A stretch of DNA of 27,032 nt. Source: a virus. Shown piece after piece: positions 1-7,623 of the stretch. The notes below the pieces were generated by a model. That model saw nothing but the letters and a program-made list of their open reading frames with translations, had not been told where the DNA came from and did no database searches. Both the position numbers and the translations under genes were made by a program. Position 1 is the stretch's first letter; the number at the start of each line of letters is the position of its first letter. The stretch lies in IMG/VR virus record IMGVR_UViG_3300023301_000079, positions 1 through 27,032 of that record, one strand, 5' to 3'.

Positions 1-177
1 TATTAAAGGGTTCTTTGTATCTAACCCTGTGTCTAATTGTCCTTTAGTTGCTAAATGTGTGGATAGAGTTGCGGGTGAGGCTGTTACTGTACCCCCAAAG
101 GTAGCGTTGCCTGTTACTTCTAAACTATTTAACTCAGCAGTAGATCCACTAAGTATTACTTTCTTCCAATTGGGCAT
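1..177 (-). CDS. Fibre-like structural protein, N-terminal part only
   Basis: The frame is open from an ATG at 177 to the left edge, giving 59 residues of a protein whose C-terminus lies outside the window. It begins MPNWKKVILSGS, nearly the same start as the 398-residue fibre-like protein at 697-1893 (MANWKKVIVSGS). The next residues (LEVTGNATFGGTVTA) have the Thr/Gly/Ala-rich, beta-repeat look of phage tail fibre or appendage proteins. The shared N-terminus suggests that both proteins dock at the same virion site or share a trimerisation seed; that is inference. An ATATTTATAG-like box lies about 64 bases upstream. The class (fibre/appendage) is fairly likely; the exact role is unknown. Confidence 0.6.
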   Translation of the reverse strand, partial: MPNWKKVILSGSTAELNSLEVTGNATFGGTVTASPATLSTHLATKGQLDTGLDTKNPLI

Positions 178-241
178 GTTTATAATTTTATTAGGTTGGC
201 TACTAGTTTGCTAGTCCACTCCCTTACGGGCCATAATATAC

Positions 242-252
242 CTATAAATATG
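242..252 (-). promoter_or_regulatory. Variant of the recurrent ATATTTATAA box
   Basis: The coding strand reads CATATTTATAG here, one base from the motif found just before six other genes. It lies in the gap between the 59-residue gene and the partial fibre gene, 64 bases before that ATG, further away than the other copies. It is a possible promoter for the fibre gene. Confidence 0.3.
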
Positions 253-260
253 AAGAAAAA

Positions 261-440
261 TTAGTTAGTTTCAGAATTTGAAATTTCTATTTCATTTTCT
301 ATAGACTCTATCTTAGCATTTAATTTAACTTGCATTGTACCTATAAAGATAGCATCAATACCTGTTATTGGAATAAAATCTGTGGATTTTCTGAGGGCTT
401 TGATTTCCCTTAGTGATAGATTGGTTAGGTTATATGACAT
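261..440 (-). CDS. Small hypothetical protein (59 aa)
   Basis: ATG at 440 opens a 59-codon frame ending in TAA at 261-263. The product begins MSYNLTNLSLREIKALRKS and ends in an acidic helix-like stretch (KIESIENEIEISNSETN). It fills what would otherwise be a gap between two phage genes and is only 9 bases downstream of the 68-residue gene, so the pair is probably co-transcribed. The charge pattern, with a basic first third and an acidic amphipathic tail, looks like real protein rather than noise. I do not recognise the family. It may be a small fibre-associated or host-directed protein, but there is no direct evidence for either. Confidence 0.55.
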   Translation of the reverse strand: MSYNLTNLSLREIKALRKSTDFIPITGIDAIFIGTMQVKLNAKIESIENEIEISNSETN

Positions 441-449
441 AACTTGATT

Positions 450-656
450 TTATTTAAAACTTTTATATTTTTCTTGTAAATTTAGGGTTAAAGTGTAAAG
501 AGTTTCTACATATTCTCCTTTAAACAAACAATTTTTTATAGTTACTAGTAAAAACTCTAATTCTTTTTCACTTAATTCAACATTAACTATTAAAGGAGTA
601 CCTAGTTTTTTAGCAGGTACCCCTTTTATTTCTACGTGGTTAGATACAAATCCCAT
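450..656 (-). CDS. Small hypothetical protein (68 aa)
   Basis: This 68-residue protein lies between the fibre-like gene (start of that gene at 1893, stop at 697) and the 59-residue gene. The N-terminal third is beta-like (VEIKGVPAKKLGTPLIVNVELSEKE). The rest is a leucine-rich helical region (ELEFLLVTIKNCLFKGEYVETLYTLTLNLQEKY). That helix pattern (ELEFLL..I....F.G...E.LY.L...LQ..Y) resembles short conserved phage proteins found near structural genes, but I cannot name the family. There is no signal peptide or membrane segment. Co-transcription with the fibre genes is likely from the close spacing. Confidence 0.6.
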   Translation of the reverse strand: MGFVSNHVEIKGVPAKKLGTPLIVNVELSEKELEFLLVTIKNCLFKGEYVETLYTLTLNLQEKYKSFK

Positions 657-696
657 ATAACTTTTTAATTTTTTTAATAAATTCTATTTAATGTGT

Positions 697-1893
697 TTAA
701 GAGTAAATATAAATTTCTCCATTTGCTGCAGAAAAAATGTTACCTTTTTTAATGTATTTAGCTACTACTGAAGATGGGTCTGATGTTGTGCCCTCTATTA
801 CTAAAGACATAAAGGCATCTGGTATCAAAGAATTTTGTGATGCATTAAATGAACCAGTTACCCCCCAACGAGAAACTCCTGAATCCCATCCTAAGGCCTC
901 GGCATCTGATGACCCTACTTGTTGAATTGCTATACCACCATCACCATTTGCTTGTGAACCAGAAGCCATTCTAATAAATCTATCAGTTATGTCTAAGTTA
1001 GTTTCACTATTAAAAGAAGCTGTACCTTGTACTGTTAAGTTTCTGGTGACTATTAAATCTTGCCCAATTGTTACATCTTGAGATAAAGCAACATCCCCTG
1101 ATGAAACTGTAAAGTTATTTGATGTGAATGAAGCTACACCTTTATTTGCAGATGAAGCATCTTCTCCAGAAATAGTGATTGATTGACCGCTCGCTACTGT
1201 ATTAATACCTTCACCAGCTAAAATTGATAGAGATTGTGTTTTTAATGCTACAGTACCTGTTCCTGTTTCACCTGCTGTTGTTAAGTTAGAAGCTATACCT
1301 GTAATATTAGAACCATCTCCTTCAAATGAACCACTGAATGATCCACTTGCAACTACACCTGTAAGTGTTAAGCCTGCTACTGAAGAAGCGGTTGCTCCTA
1401 AAGATACTGGAGTTGAACCTATAGTTATGGCACTGTTTGTTAGTTTGGAGTTTGCAATTGATCCTGCTAACATGGAGTTAGTAATACCTTCTGCTTTTAC
1501 ATTTAAAGTATCCGTTGAAATTTCAATTGATGAATTATCTACGTTTACTGCTAATGCTGTTCCTGCACCACCTACTAAACCTGCCCCTGCAACTGAAGTT
1601 GCAATTTGAGTTGATGTGATTCCTGCATCCGCTACTTTTACACCACCCCCGGTTACTGTTAAAGTAGAACCATCAGCTTGTACTGAGAAAGTTGTTGGTG
1701 ATGAACCATCATAGGGTCCACCGGTTAAACCATTACCTGTTGATAAATTAGGTAAGTCTGAGGTTCCTGTGAAGGACCCACTAAATGAACCTGTAAGAGT
1801 GGCTCCGGATTGTCCATCTATTAAATAGTTTGAGTTATTTGCTAATTGTGATATAGCAGATCCACTAACTATTACTTTTTTCCAATTTGCCAT
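697..1893 (-). CDS. Tail fibre / appendage-like structural protein
   Basis: This 398-residue protein is dominated by Ser, Thr, Gly, Ala and Val with almost no Cys, typical of repetitive beta-structured phage fibres. It starts MANWKKVIVSGSA. It then has repeated short units (TLTGSFSGSFTG near residue 33 and SGSFSGSFEGDGSNITG near residue 183). The C-terminal third contains a more complex globular region with RFIRMASGSQANGDGGIAI and EALGWDSGVSRWGVTGSF. Similar wording occurs in fibre-like proteins of marine myoviruses, from general knowledge of the family. It lies downstream of the gp15-like gene with another small fibre-like gene between, so it is probably part of the tail or adhesion module. 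The shared N-terminus with the truncated gene at the left edge suggests gene duplication. Confidence 0.65.
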   Translation of the reverse strand: MANWKKVIVSGSAISQLANNSNYLIDGQSGATLTGSFSGSFTGTSDLPNLSTGNGLTGGPYDGSSPTTFSVQADGSTLTVTGGGVKVADAGITSTQIATSVAGAGLVGGAGTALAVNVDNSSIEISTDTLNVKAEGITNSMLAGSIANSKLTNSAITIGSTPVSLGATASSVAGLTLTGVVASGSFSGSFEGDGSNITGIASNLTTAGETGTGTVALKTQSLSILAGEGINTVASGQSITISGEDASSANKGVASFTSNNFTVSSGDVALSQDVTIGQDLIVTRNLTVQGTASFNSETNLDITDRFIRMASGSQANGDGGIAIQQVGSSDAEALGWDSGVSRWGVTGSFNASQNSLIPDAFMSLVIEGTTSDPSSVVAKYIKKGNIFSAANGEIYIYS

Positions 1894-1961
1894 TTTATTA
1901 CTTTATTTTAAGAAGTTGTTTTTATTTTATTTATTATACATATTATAGAGAAATGTGGTAA

Positions 1962-2327
1962 TTATAACCCTACATAAAAATCATTAGAATGGTATGCTAT
2001 TCCCCCAGTAATAGCTGTGGGTAATGTGTCAAATTCTAATAGTGATAAAATACCTAAATTATCTATTTTTATACCATTATTATCTATATTTTTTATTAAT
2101 ACTAAATCTAAATTATTAATATCATGTATCTCGAATCTTGCCCCAGAAGAAGGACCACCTATGCCTAGGTTAATACCATCAAACTGTAGTTGGGCATTAC
2201 CCTGTATTTCTGTGGTACCAGTAGCTGTAAGAACATAGTTATCTACATTATCTATAACACCAGTTACAGAACCCCCAGCAGAGTATGCTCCTACTTTTAA
2301 ACTATCTACAAATCGTATATTACTCAT
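1962..2327 (-). CDS. Short fibre-like structural protein (121 aa)
   Basis: The product starts MSNIRFVDSLKVGAYSAGG. It contains the segment NYVLTATGTTEIQGNAQLQFDGINLGIGG, written here in parts: NYVLTATGTTEIQGN, then LQFDGINLGIGG. This LTATGTT ... LQFDG..LGIG pattern is common in phage tail-fibre repeats. The C-terminus (GGIAYHSNDFYVGL) resembles the end of such fibres. At 121 residues it is much shorter than typical fibres, so it may be a small accessory tip, a truncated duplicate or an assembly subunit. It starts 9 bases after the gp15-like gene ends, in the same apparent operon. The assignment rests on motif style only. Confidence 0.6.
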   Translation of the reverse strand: MSNIRFVDSLKVGAYSAGGSVTGVIDNVDNYVLTATGTTEIQGNAQLQFDGINLGIGGPSSGARFEIHDINNLDLVLIKNIDNNGIKIDNLGILSLLEFDTLPTAITGGIAYHSNDFYVGL

Positions 2328-2336
2328 TTTTTAGTG

Positions 2337-3317
2337 TTATTTTAAAGTATTACCTGGGGTTATATCTGATATGTTAGAAATACCACCTTGATTTTCCCTT
2401 TGACGTCTTGTTCTTCCATCTTTAGTTTTTGTTACTCCTTCTTTAAATATCTCACTATTCGAAGTAGTTTCCATTGAAATTATAAATTTGGATTTTGAAT
2501 TATATTTAGAAATAGAATTCATATCTTTTTGGATAGTGTCTGGTATAATATATCCTCTTAATCTAATATTAAATGTTCCTTTTACTAATCTATCCTCCCC
2601 GGTTGTAAGTTCAGTTGCTGTAGTAAAACTATCAATAAATGCCCTAAATTTAAATCTCTCAGGATTACCCCAGTATGCATCTGATGCGTATTCACATGCT
2701 TCTATTATTTTATTTAGTTGTTCCATGTAGTAGGTTTGGACTATTACACTATATTCTAAGTTAACGAAATCAGGAACAGCTACAGCATAAAATTGTTGTG
2801 CAGGAATTGCGTTGTTAATAGCTGAGAAGTTGCTGTAGAAGTTTTTAGGATTATAGGCACGTTGAAAAGATCCGTATAAGTTAGGGCTATTTGCATCTAA
2901 CTTATTATAGGTAGTTCGATCCTTTGTGATAGAGTTTCTTTTTACTACTATAATAGGTAACATTATTGCTCCCTTTTTATCTCTATAATAGTTGTCTTTT
3001 TGAAAAGATTTCCACCTTTCAGGAGAACCATAAATTATGGGTACTTCTCTTCTTTCACCATTTTGATAAACAAAGGGTTTAATCACATTTTCAAAATAAT
3101 AAAAAACAGCCTCATCTAGGTCCTTTAAACCAATTGAGAAAGGTTTGGTAGTATCACCAGCCCAAGATAATTTCTCAGATCTATTAAATTCAATACCTGT
3201 TTGACTTTCATTAGAATTTAAAGGTATATTAGGATTACCATATCTAGAGGTAGAAGGTACCTGTTGATCTATACTTAGTTCTTTTTGGGTTTTGGGTATG
3301 GGTTTTCTTATTGCCAT
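2337..3317 (-). CDS. gp15: Tail completion / sheath terminator protein, T4 gp15-like
   Basis: This protein is predicted to cap the tail tube and sheath and join the tail to the head neck, as gp15 does in T4. Several blocks line up with what I remember of T4 gp15. VPIIYGSPERWKSFQKDN matches the VPITYAS...F block. LEYSVIVQTYYMEQLNKIIE matches the YELSIFTRYEDDMFQIVEQ block. TFNIRLRGYIIPD matches the FEVNGWMYPP block. It is 326 residues against roughly 270 in T4; the extra length is mainly a charged N-terminal extension and a C-terminal tail (TKTKDGRTRRQRENQGG). Its place just after gp14- and gp13-like genes supports the call. The ATG at 3317 is preceded directly by an AT-rich TATAAATA. Confidence 0.68.
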   Translation of the reverse strand: MAIRKPIPKTQKELSIDQQVPSTSRYGNPNIPLNSNESQTGIEFNRSEKLSWAGDTTKPFSIGLKDLDEAVFYYFENVIKPFVYQNGERREVPIIYGSPERWKSFQKDNYYRDKKGAIMLPIIVVKRNSITKDRTTYNKLDANSPNLYGSFQRAYNPKNFYSNFSAINNAIPAQQFYAVAVPDFVNLEYSVIVQTYYMEQLNKIIEACEYASDAYWGNPERFKFRAFIDSFTTATELTTGEDRLVKGTFNIRLRGYIIPDTIQKDMNSISKYNSKSKFIISMETTSNSEIFKEGVTKTKDGRTRRQRENQGGISNISDITPGNTLK

Positions 3318-3336
3318 TTATTTATATTTTTTACAT

Positions 3337-3870
3337 CTAGAATCTTTCACGATATGGTGAAATTGATACTTTATCACTTGGAATATAATAAGTTGAAACT
3401 AGAATTGAAACATTTTCTCCAAATTTATCTAGGCCCGGGTTTAAAGGATTTTCAGTACCATCAGAATTATTATTGGGATAAGCAGGATTTTTACCACCCC
3501 AATATTGGTTAGAAACGGTACTCTGTACACCATAATATCCTTCTTGGTATAGAATAATATCCCCTACTTCAGGAACAACATTTGCTACTTTTAAATCATC
3601 TCTTAGAAAATAAAAGTCAATACTTTGAGCAAATCGAATTCCTTCTCCATCTCCACTATATTCCTGGTCTTTTCTGTTTATTAAAACGTTGAATAAGAAG
3701 GGACCATTGTAAAATTTTTCACCAGCCGCCTCACCATATATATTTACTTTAGTTTCTTCTAATTTAAATTGGTATATAGCACATTGTTGGGTAATAATAT
3801 TACCCATTAATTCACGATTTAAATGTTTTAACAAAGAAGTATCTCTCTGTCCTGTATACATTGCTGCCAT
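3337..3870 (-). CDS. gp14: Neck protein, T4 gp14-like
   Basis: This 177-residue protein follows the gp13-like gene with a 1-base gap. It contains SIDFYFLRDDLKVANVVPEVGD and then IILYQEGYYGVQSTV (quoted in two parts), a pattern resembling the neck-protein core in which a VPE.GD.I.Y segment is followed by a beta strand. In T4, gp13 and gp14 form the neck collar that closes the filled head before tail attachment. The N-terminus (MYTGQRDTSLLKHLNREL) is helical and also typical of this family. It is shorter than T4 gp14 (about 256 residues). The call leans on order (13-14-15) as much as on motif similarity, so another neck or head-closure protein is possible. Confidence 0.55.
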   Translation of the reverse strand: MAAMYTGQRDTSLLKHLNRELMGNIITQQCAIYQFKLEETKVNIYGEAAGEKFYNGPFLFNVLINRKDQEYSGDGEGIRFAQSIDFYFLRDDLKVANVVPEVGDIILYQEGYYGVQSTVSNQYWGGKNPAYPNNNSDGTENPLNPGLDKFGENVSILVSTYYIPSDKVSISPYRERF

Positions 3871-3871
3871 A

Positions 3872-5050
3872 TTATCCTATATAAATAAATGTTGGGATTC
3901 CATCTAATTCTTTATCTCTACTTTCTTTTTCTGCTGCCCTTCTAGCTAACAATGAAGAACGAGAGGTTTCATCAAAATATGCTCTCAATCTTTCTAATAA
4001 TGATATTTTTTCAGTAGTTGCTGCTCCTAGTAAATCTGCTTGATTTAGAGTTATATCAGAGTTAGGAATTGGAATAGTACCATATTTACCTCTAACATAT
4101 CCTAAAATTTCTTTAGATATTGCTAGGGTATATTCAAAAACCCATTGTCTACCTATTGAATTTATCAAATCATAATTAGGATTAGAATAAGGCATATTGG
4201 AAGCATTAGTGACCTGACCTAATGATGGTTTTACACTTTCGCTTATTCTTTCATTTACTTTAATATATTCAAACCATATATTACCGGCCATAGAACCCGT
4301 ATCCGAGACATCTACATTATGAACATAGGGACCAGGGATTGGGAATACTCTTAATATGTTATTATGCATTTCAAAACTATAATTAGACATTCTAACCGTA
4401 TTGTTCATTTCAATAGCCTGAATGAGTTGGATATCATAACTAAGAGGCATCATTAGGTAGTTAGAACCAATCCCCATCATTCCCGCTGCTGGGGCTCCCC
4501 CAAAACCAAAACCAAAACCACCATAAGGGGCTAAGTATTGAGCAGATGCCGGAACAGGCTCTTGGTAAAATACTCTTTGGATTTCTATACTCCCTGTTAT
4601 ATTTTGTGATGCAGCCCAGGCTTTTAGATCATAATCTTGAATACTAGAAGTAAGAGCGATACTTCCCTTATACCAAGGTACATTACCACCGGTACCAGCC
4701 GAAGCCCCATACTGTTCGGACATCTTGATAATTGGTCCTAAATTTGGGGTTATTATACTATTATTTAAATCTACAAGGTCTTCAATTTCAAACCCCTCTA
4801 AAGATAACATATTATCTCTAACAATGTATGAATATAATTCATTACCATATATAGTAATTGCTTCTTCAAAAGCTGTAAAAAATGAACTAGATTGTAGTTC
4901 TATATCAACTAATGGATAACCTAACCTAATAGCACAAAACTCTGCTACTTTTACACAGTCAACTTGAAAATCAACACTGCTGTTGTAAAAACCAAAAGGC
5001 ACGGAGTTAGGATTCCATATTGGGTTACCATCATATATAGGTACATTCAT
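3872..5050 (-). CDS. gp13: Neck / head-completion protein, T4 gp13-like
   Basis: This 392-residue protein probably closes the portal vertex after packaging. The N-terminal region holds VAEFCAIRLGYPLVDIEL followed by FFTAFEEAITIYGNELYSYI, a helical block I associate with neck proteins of marine T4-like phages. Near the C-terminus are WVFEYTLAISKEILGYVRGK, IPIPNSDITLNQADLL, and the ending IPTFIYIG, which resembles the terminal P..F..G of gp13 relatives. A Gly/Ala/Pro/Met-rich insert (around residues 170-195, GGFGFGFGGAPAAGMMG) is unusual and may be a flexible loop. It is longer than T4 gp13 (about 309). The recurrent ATATTTATAA box lies 12 bases before the ATG, so this gene probably begins a transcript. 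Confidence 0.58.
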   Translation of the reverse strand: MNVPIYDGNPIWNPNSVPFGFYNSSVDFQVDCVKVAEFCAIRLGYPLVDIELQSSSFFTAFEEAITIYGNELYSYIVRDNMLSLEGFEIEDLVDLNNSIITPNLGPIIKMSEQYGASAGTGGNVPWYKGSIALTSSIQDYDLKAWAASQNITGSIEIQRVFYQEPVPASAQYLAPYGGFGFGFGGAPAAGMMGIGSNYLMMPLSYDIQLIQAIEMNNTVRMSNYSFEMHNNILRVFPIPGPYVHNVDVSDTGSMAGNIWFEYIKVNERISESVKPSLGQVTNASNMPYSNPNYDLINSIGRQWVFEYTLAISKEILGYVRGKYGTIPIPNSDITLNQADLLGAATTEKISLLERLRAYFDETSRSSLLARRAAEKESRDKELDGIPTFIYIG

Positions 5051-5062
5051 AGTGTAATTTTG

Positions 5063-5073
5063 TTATAAATATG
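5063..5073 (-). promoter_or_regulatory. Recurrent ATATTTATAA box before the gp13-like gene
   Basis: The coding strand reads CATATTTATAA, 12 bases before the ATG at 5050. It is one of six near-identical copies at 12-18 bases before start codons. It could be a -10-type late promoter with a very short leader, or a translation-start element. A second related copy in a dyad lies about 120 bases further upstream. Confidence 0.5.
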
Positions 5074-5189
5074 GTAGTATTATTTAATATTATAATTTTT
5101 TTATATGAGTTGAATATTTAATTAAGTTATTTTACGGGAAATAAAATAAAATTGTGTTGTAATGTAAAACGATGTGATATATAAATTTA

Positions 5190-5206
5190 AACGTTATAAA
5201 TACGTT
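5190..5206 (-). promoter_or_regulatory. Dyad containing a TATTTATAA core
   Basis: The sequence AACGTTATAAATACGTT has 5-base inverted arms (AACGT / ACGTT) around a TATAAAT core. It lies in the 201-base gap between the HNH gene and the gp13-like gene, which otherwise holds only AT-rich sequence. A similar dyad-framed core occurs at 21088-21101. It may be a promoter or protein-binding site. Confidence 0.3.
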
Positions 5207-5251
5207 AAATAACACATAATATAATATTATTAATATACAACCCATAATTGG

Positions 5252-5836
5252 CTACAATATTTTATCTCCTTTTAAACGATTTTCGAGGGCTTCCATAGGT
5301 TGAGTGTTAGTATAATGGAAGCATTTATATAATTCTTCTTCATCATTTAAATCAAAAGATGCAATAGGGAGTATGTGGTCTATTTGCCAATACGTTCCTT
5401 GATTATCCCAACCCATTTTATTATCGAATTTAGATTCTAAATAAATACAATATTCTCCTATAGGGCAACCTAGATATTCTAGGGTTTTATCCTTTTTTAG
5501 TAGTTGGTAAGTTTTTAAAGCTTGGTGTATTCGGGAAGAGACAGTGTGTTTTGTTCTGTATTCATTGTCTGTAGAGTATCTATCTCTGTTGTATTTTCGG
5601 TATATTTCCTTTTTGGTGTGGTAGTGGGTGTGGCTGTAGTCGTTAAAATATTTTTTATTTTCGTCTCGGTAGGATTTGTAGTAGTCAGAGTCCTTCCTAC
5701 CTGAAGTATGGTAGTATGTTTTGGAGTCTCCATTTAGACAACTTTTACAGTACCGGTGTTTTCCATCTTTTTCACCTTTTCGGCTACAATATTCAGTTAA
5801 AGATTTTGTTTGGTTACATTTTTTACATTGTTTCAT
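5252..5836 (-). CDS. HNH homing endonuclease, free-standing
   Basis: This 194-residue protein has an N-terminal zinc-finger-like part (Cys4, Cys7, Cys30, Cys33) and a basic Tyr/Lys/Arg-rich linker (residues 50-100). Its C-terminal HNH domain contains WQIDHILPIA (Asp153-His154), FHYTNTQPM (Asn177) and ENRLKGDK (Asn186). The beta-beta-alpha-metal layout suits a DNA-nicking homing endonuclease. It sits alone between the major capsid gene and the neck genes, behind the capsid terminator, a typical place for a selfish intron-less endonuclease. The stop is TAG. A six-codon upstream frame (ATG at 5853, TGA at 5833-5835) overlaps its ATG and could damp translation. All catalytic residues appear present, so it is probably intact. 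Confidence 0.85.
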   Translation of the reverse strand: MKQCKKCNQTKSLTEYCSRKGEKDGKHRYCKSCLNGDSKTYYHTSGRKDSDYYKSYRDENKKYFNDYSHTHYHTKKEIYRKYNRDRYSTDNEYRTKHTVSSRIHQALKTYQLLKKDKTLEYLGCPIGEYCIYLESKFDNKMGWDNQGTYWQIDHILPIASFDLNDEEELYKCFHYTNTQPMEALENRLKGDKIL

Positions 5837-5867
5837 AGGCGGGAATTATTCATGTCGATTATATATA

Positions 5868-5895
5868 TAAAAAAGGGACGCAAAACGCGTCCCTT
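5868..5895 (-). terminator. Rho-independent terminator after the major capsid gene
   Basis: On the minus strand a 7-bp GC-rich stem (GGGACGC / GCGTCCC) with a 5-base loop is followed by a run of six T. With flanking A/T pairs the stem extends to 9 bp. It lies 26 bases after the capsid stop codon and before the HNH gene, so most capsid transcripts should end here. Confidence 0.88.
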
Positions 5896-5921
5896 CTTAT
5901 AAAATATTGGTTTAGTAAGTA

Positions 5922-7592
5922 CTATATAGTATCTAAACCAGATACATTTATGGTACCATAGAATTCGCTTCTCACCATTTTCTTAGCATATCTAGTTAAT
6001 AATCCTTTTCTTGGTGTGAAAGTTTCAGGATCATAGATTAGAGGAGTCATGATTAATGGGATGTAAGGAGCAAATACAGCACCACTTTCTAAGAACTGAG
6101 TACCACGGTATCCTAATAGGATTGTGTTAGCGTTCATGTAAGGGTTTTTGTATACTTTTTGACGGCTGTTTAAAGAACCAACTTTTTGTACACCAAATGC
6201 ATAATCCATTTTAGCAGCATCACCATCTGAATTAGCTGCAAATCCTGGGATTGATTCCAAAATAGTAGCTACGGTTGGAGAAACAACCATAAAGTTAGCA
6301 CCACCACGAAGAGTTTTCGTATGGATGATATTACTTAACTTTTGGATTTTAGTTCCTAATGTTTGGAACCATTGTCCTTGAGAATTATAAAATCCTAAAT
6401 CTGTTTGTGAAATTCCGGCACCAGTACCTGTGATAGATACGTTGTTTATAGCTGACCAAGTTTCAGTTCCGGCAGAAGCTCCTTCGATCAACATAGAAAG
6501 AATTTCTAAATCAATTTCTAATGAAATATACTCGCTTAAGATTGAAGTTAATTCTGCTTCAGCATCTAATGCATGGTATGCATTTAAATCTTGTGCAAAT
6601 TCTGGTGTCCATACTGCTTTAAGTTTTCTAGTTTTAGCAACAATTGCAGAAGATTGCATTTGGATGTTGATTTCTGGGATAACTTGTGAACTTTCGTTAT
6701 AGCTGTTAGGTTTGCTGTTACCGGCTTCAAAGTCACCTCTAAATACGTCTTGTGGTTGTATTTGGTAGTTTACTAATACTTTAGTAGGATCTACGAATGC
6801 TGTATCTAATACAACAAAATTGATATTAGCACCACCATCATAAGTTGTAAATTCAGATACTTGACTACCAGCTACTTGTCCGTTAGAACCCGTAATTACT
6901 GAAGTTGAAAGTGATCCAGAAAATAATTGGAATCCTTTAACACCTTCTACATCAGCATATAATAAAGATGCAGTAGGTACAGAAATTGTAGTATAATTCC
7001 CAGCAGCAACAGAAGAAGAATAATCTGAATTGAAGTTTACTTGGTCCCAAGTTGTATTTGCAGAAGTTGCAGTTGCAAATGATTCAGTGTTTTGAACAGA
7101 ATATCCAAATCTACCTGATCCATACAATCCACCAGCATTTGTATTACCAAATGGAGCATTTTCAGATGTTTTATTACCATATAATGAATCACCGGCAGTG
7201 AATGGAGATTTACTAGATCCGTATTGGAAATCTAGGAAAAATACAAGACCTGAGGGTAAGTTCATTGGTTGTACAGATACAAATTCTTGTGCTGCAATTT
7301 GACCAAATACTTTACGTACTAATGGTAAAGCTACTCCAGCCCATTGTCCACCTACATTTACACCAGTTTGAGAACTAAATGTACCTGTTGATGAGGCACC
7401 ACCACCTGTTTGAGATGATTCAACTACCAATTGTTTAGCTTGGTTTTCAAGAATCATTCCCATGTTGTTTTTATTAGAACCTTTCAGTCCTTCTAATAAA
7501 CCTGTTTTTTCCCATTTACTAGCTAACCTAGCGGCATCAGACTGTAAAGACTGGTAGGGGTTTGCACTTTCTAATAGAGAATTTAAGCTCAT
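5922..7592 (-). CDS. gp23: Major capsid protein, T4 gp23-like
   Basis: This 556-residue protein builds the capsid shell. It follows the scaffold gene (31-base gap) as in T4, and is close to the T4 gp23 length (521). Recognisable blocks are WAGVALPLVRKVFGQIAAQE with FVSVQPMNLPSGLVFFLDFQ in the N-terminal third, TRKLKAVWTPEFAQDLNAYH in the middle, and YDPETFTPRKGLLTRYAKKM near the end. Like gp23 it should lose an N-terminal peptide to the prohead protease; acidic sites fitting (Ile/Leu)-x-Glu are at residues 32-34 and 47-49. The start has no Shine-Dalgarno sequence, only an A-rich leader, as expected for a Bacteroidetes host with high expression. The stop is TAG, followed by a strong terminator, which shows TAG is a normal stop in this phage. 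Confidence 0.95.
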   Translation of the reverse strand: MSLNSLLESANPYQSLQSDAARLASKWEKTGLLEGLKGSNKNNMGMILENQAKQLVVESSQTGGGASSTGTFSSQTGVNVGGQWAGVALPLVRKVFGQIAAQEFVSVQPMNLPSGLVFFLDFQYGSSKSPFTAGDSLYGNKTSENAPFGNTNAGGLYGSGRFGYSVQNTESFATATSANTTWDQVNFNSDYSSSVAAGNYTTISVPTASLLYADVEGVKGFQLFSGSLSTSVITGSNGQVAGSQVSEFTTYDGGANINFVVLDTAFVDPTKVLVNYQIQPQDVFRGDFEAGNSKPNSYNESSQVIPEINIQMQSSAIVAKTRKLKAVWTPEFAQDLNAYHALDAEAELTSILSEYISLEIDLEILSMLIEGASAGTETWSAINNVSITGTGAGISQTDLGFYNSQGQWFQTLGTKIQKLSNIIHTKTLRGGANFMVVSPTVATILESIPGFAANSDGDAAKMDYAFGVQKVGSLNSRQKVYKNPYMNANTILLGYRGTQFLESGAVFAPYIPLIMTPLIYDPETFTPRKGLLTRYAKKMVRSEFYGTINVSGLDTI

Positions 7593-7623
7593 TTTTTTAG
7601 TTTTTAAGTGTTTAATTGTTTTT

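Noticed and set aside
202-215. Small hairpin ACTAG-TTTG-CTAGT
   Set aside because: Only a 5-bp stem with no T run; it could arise by chance and is not a convincing terminator.
5138-5251. Hydrophobic frame just after the HNH stop (MGCILIILYYVLFNVF...)
   Set aside because: About 37 codons of Ile/Phe/Tyr/Leu as expected for AT-rich noncoding DNA; it lacks context and overlaps the dyad. It was also considered as readthrough of the HNH TAG, but there is no similarity in character to HNH proteins.
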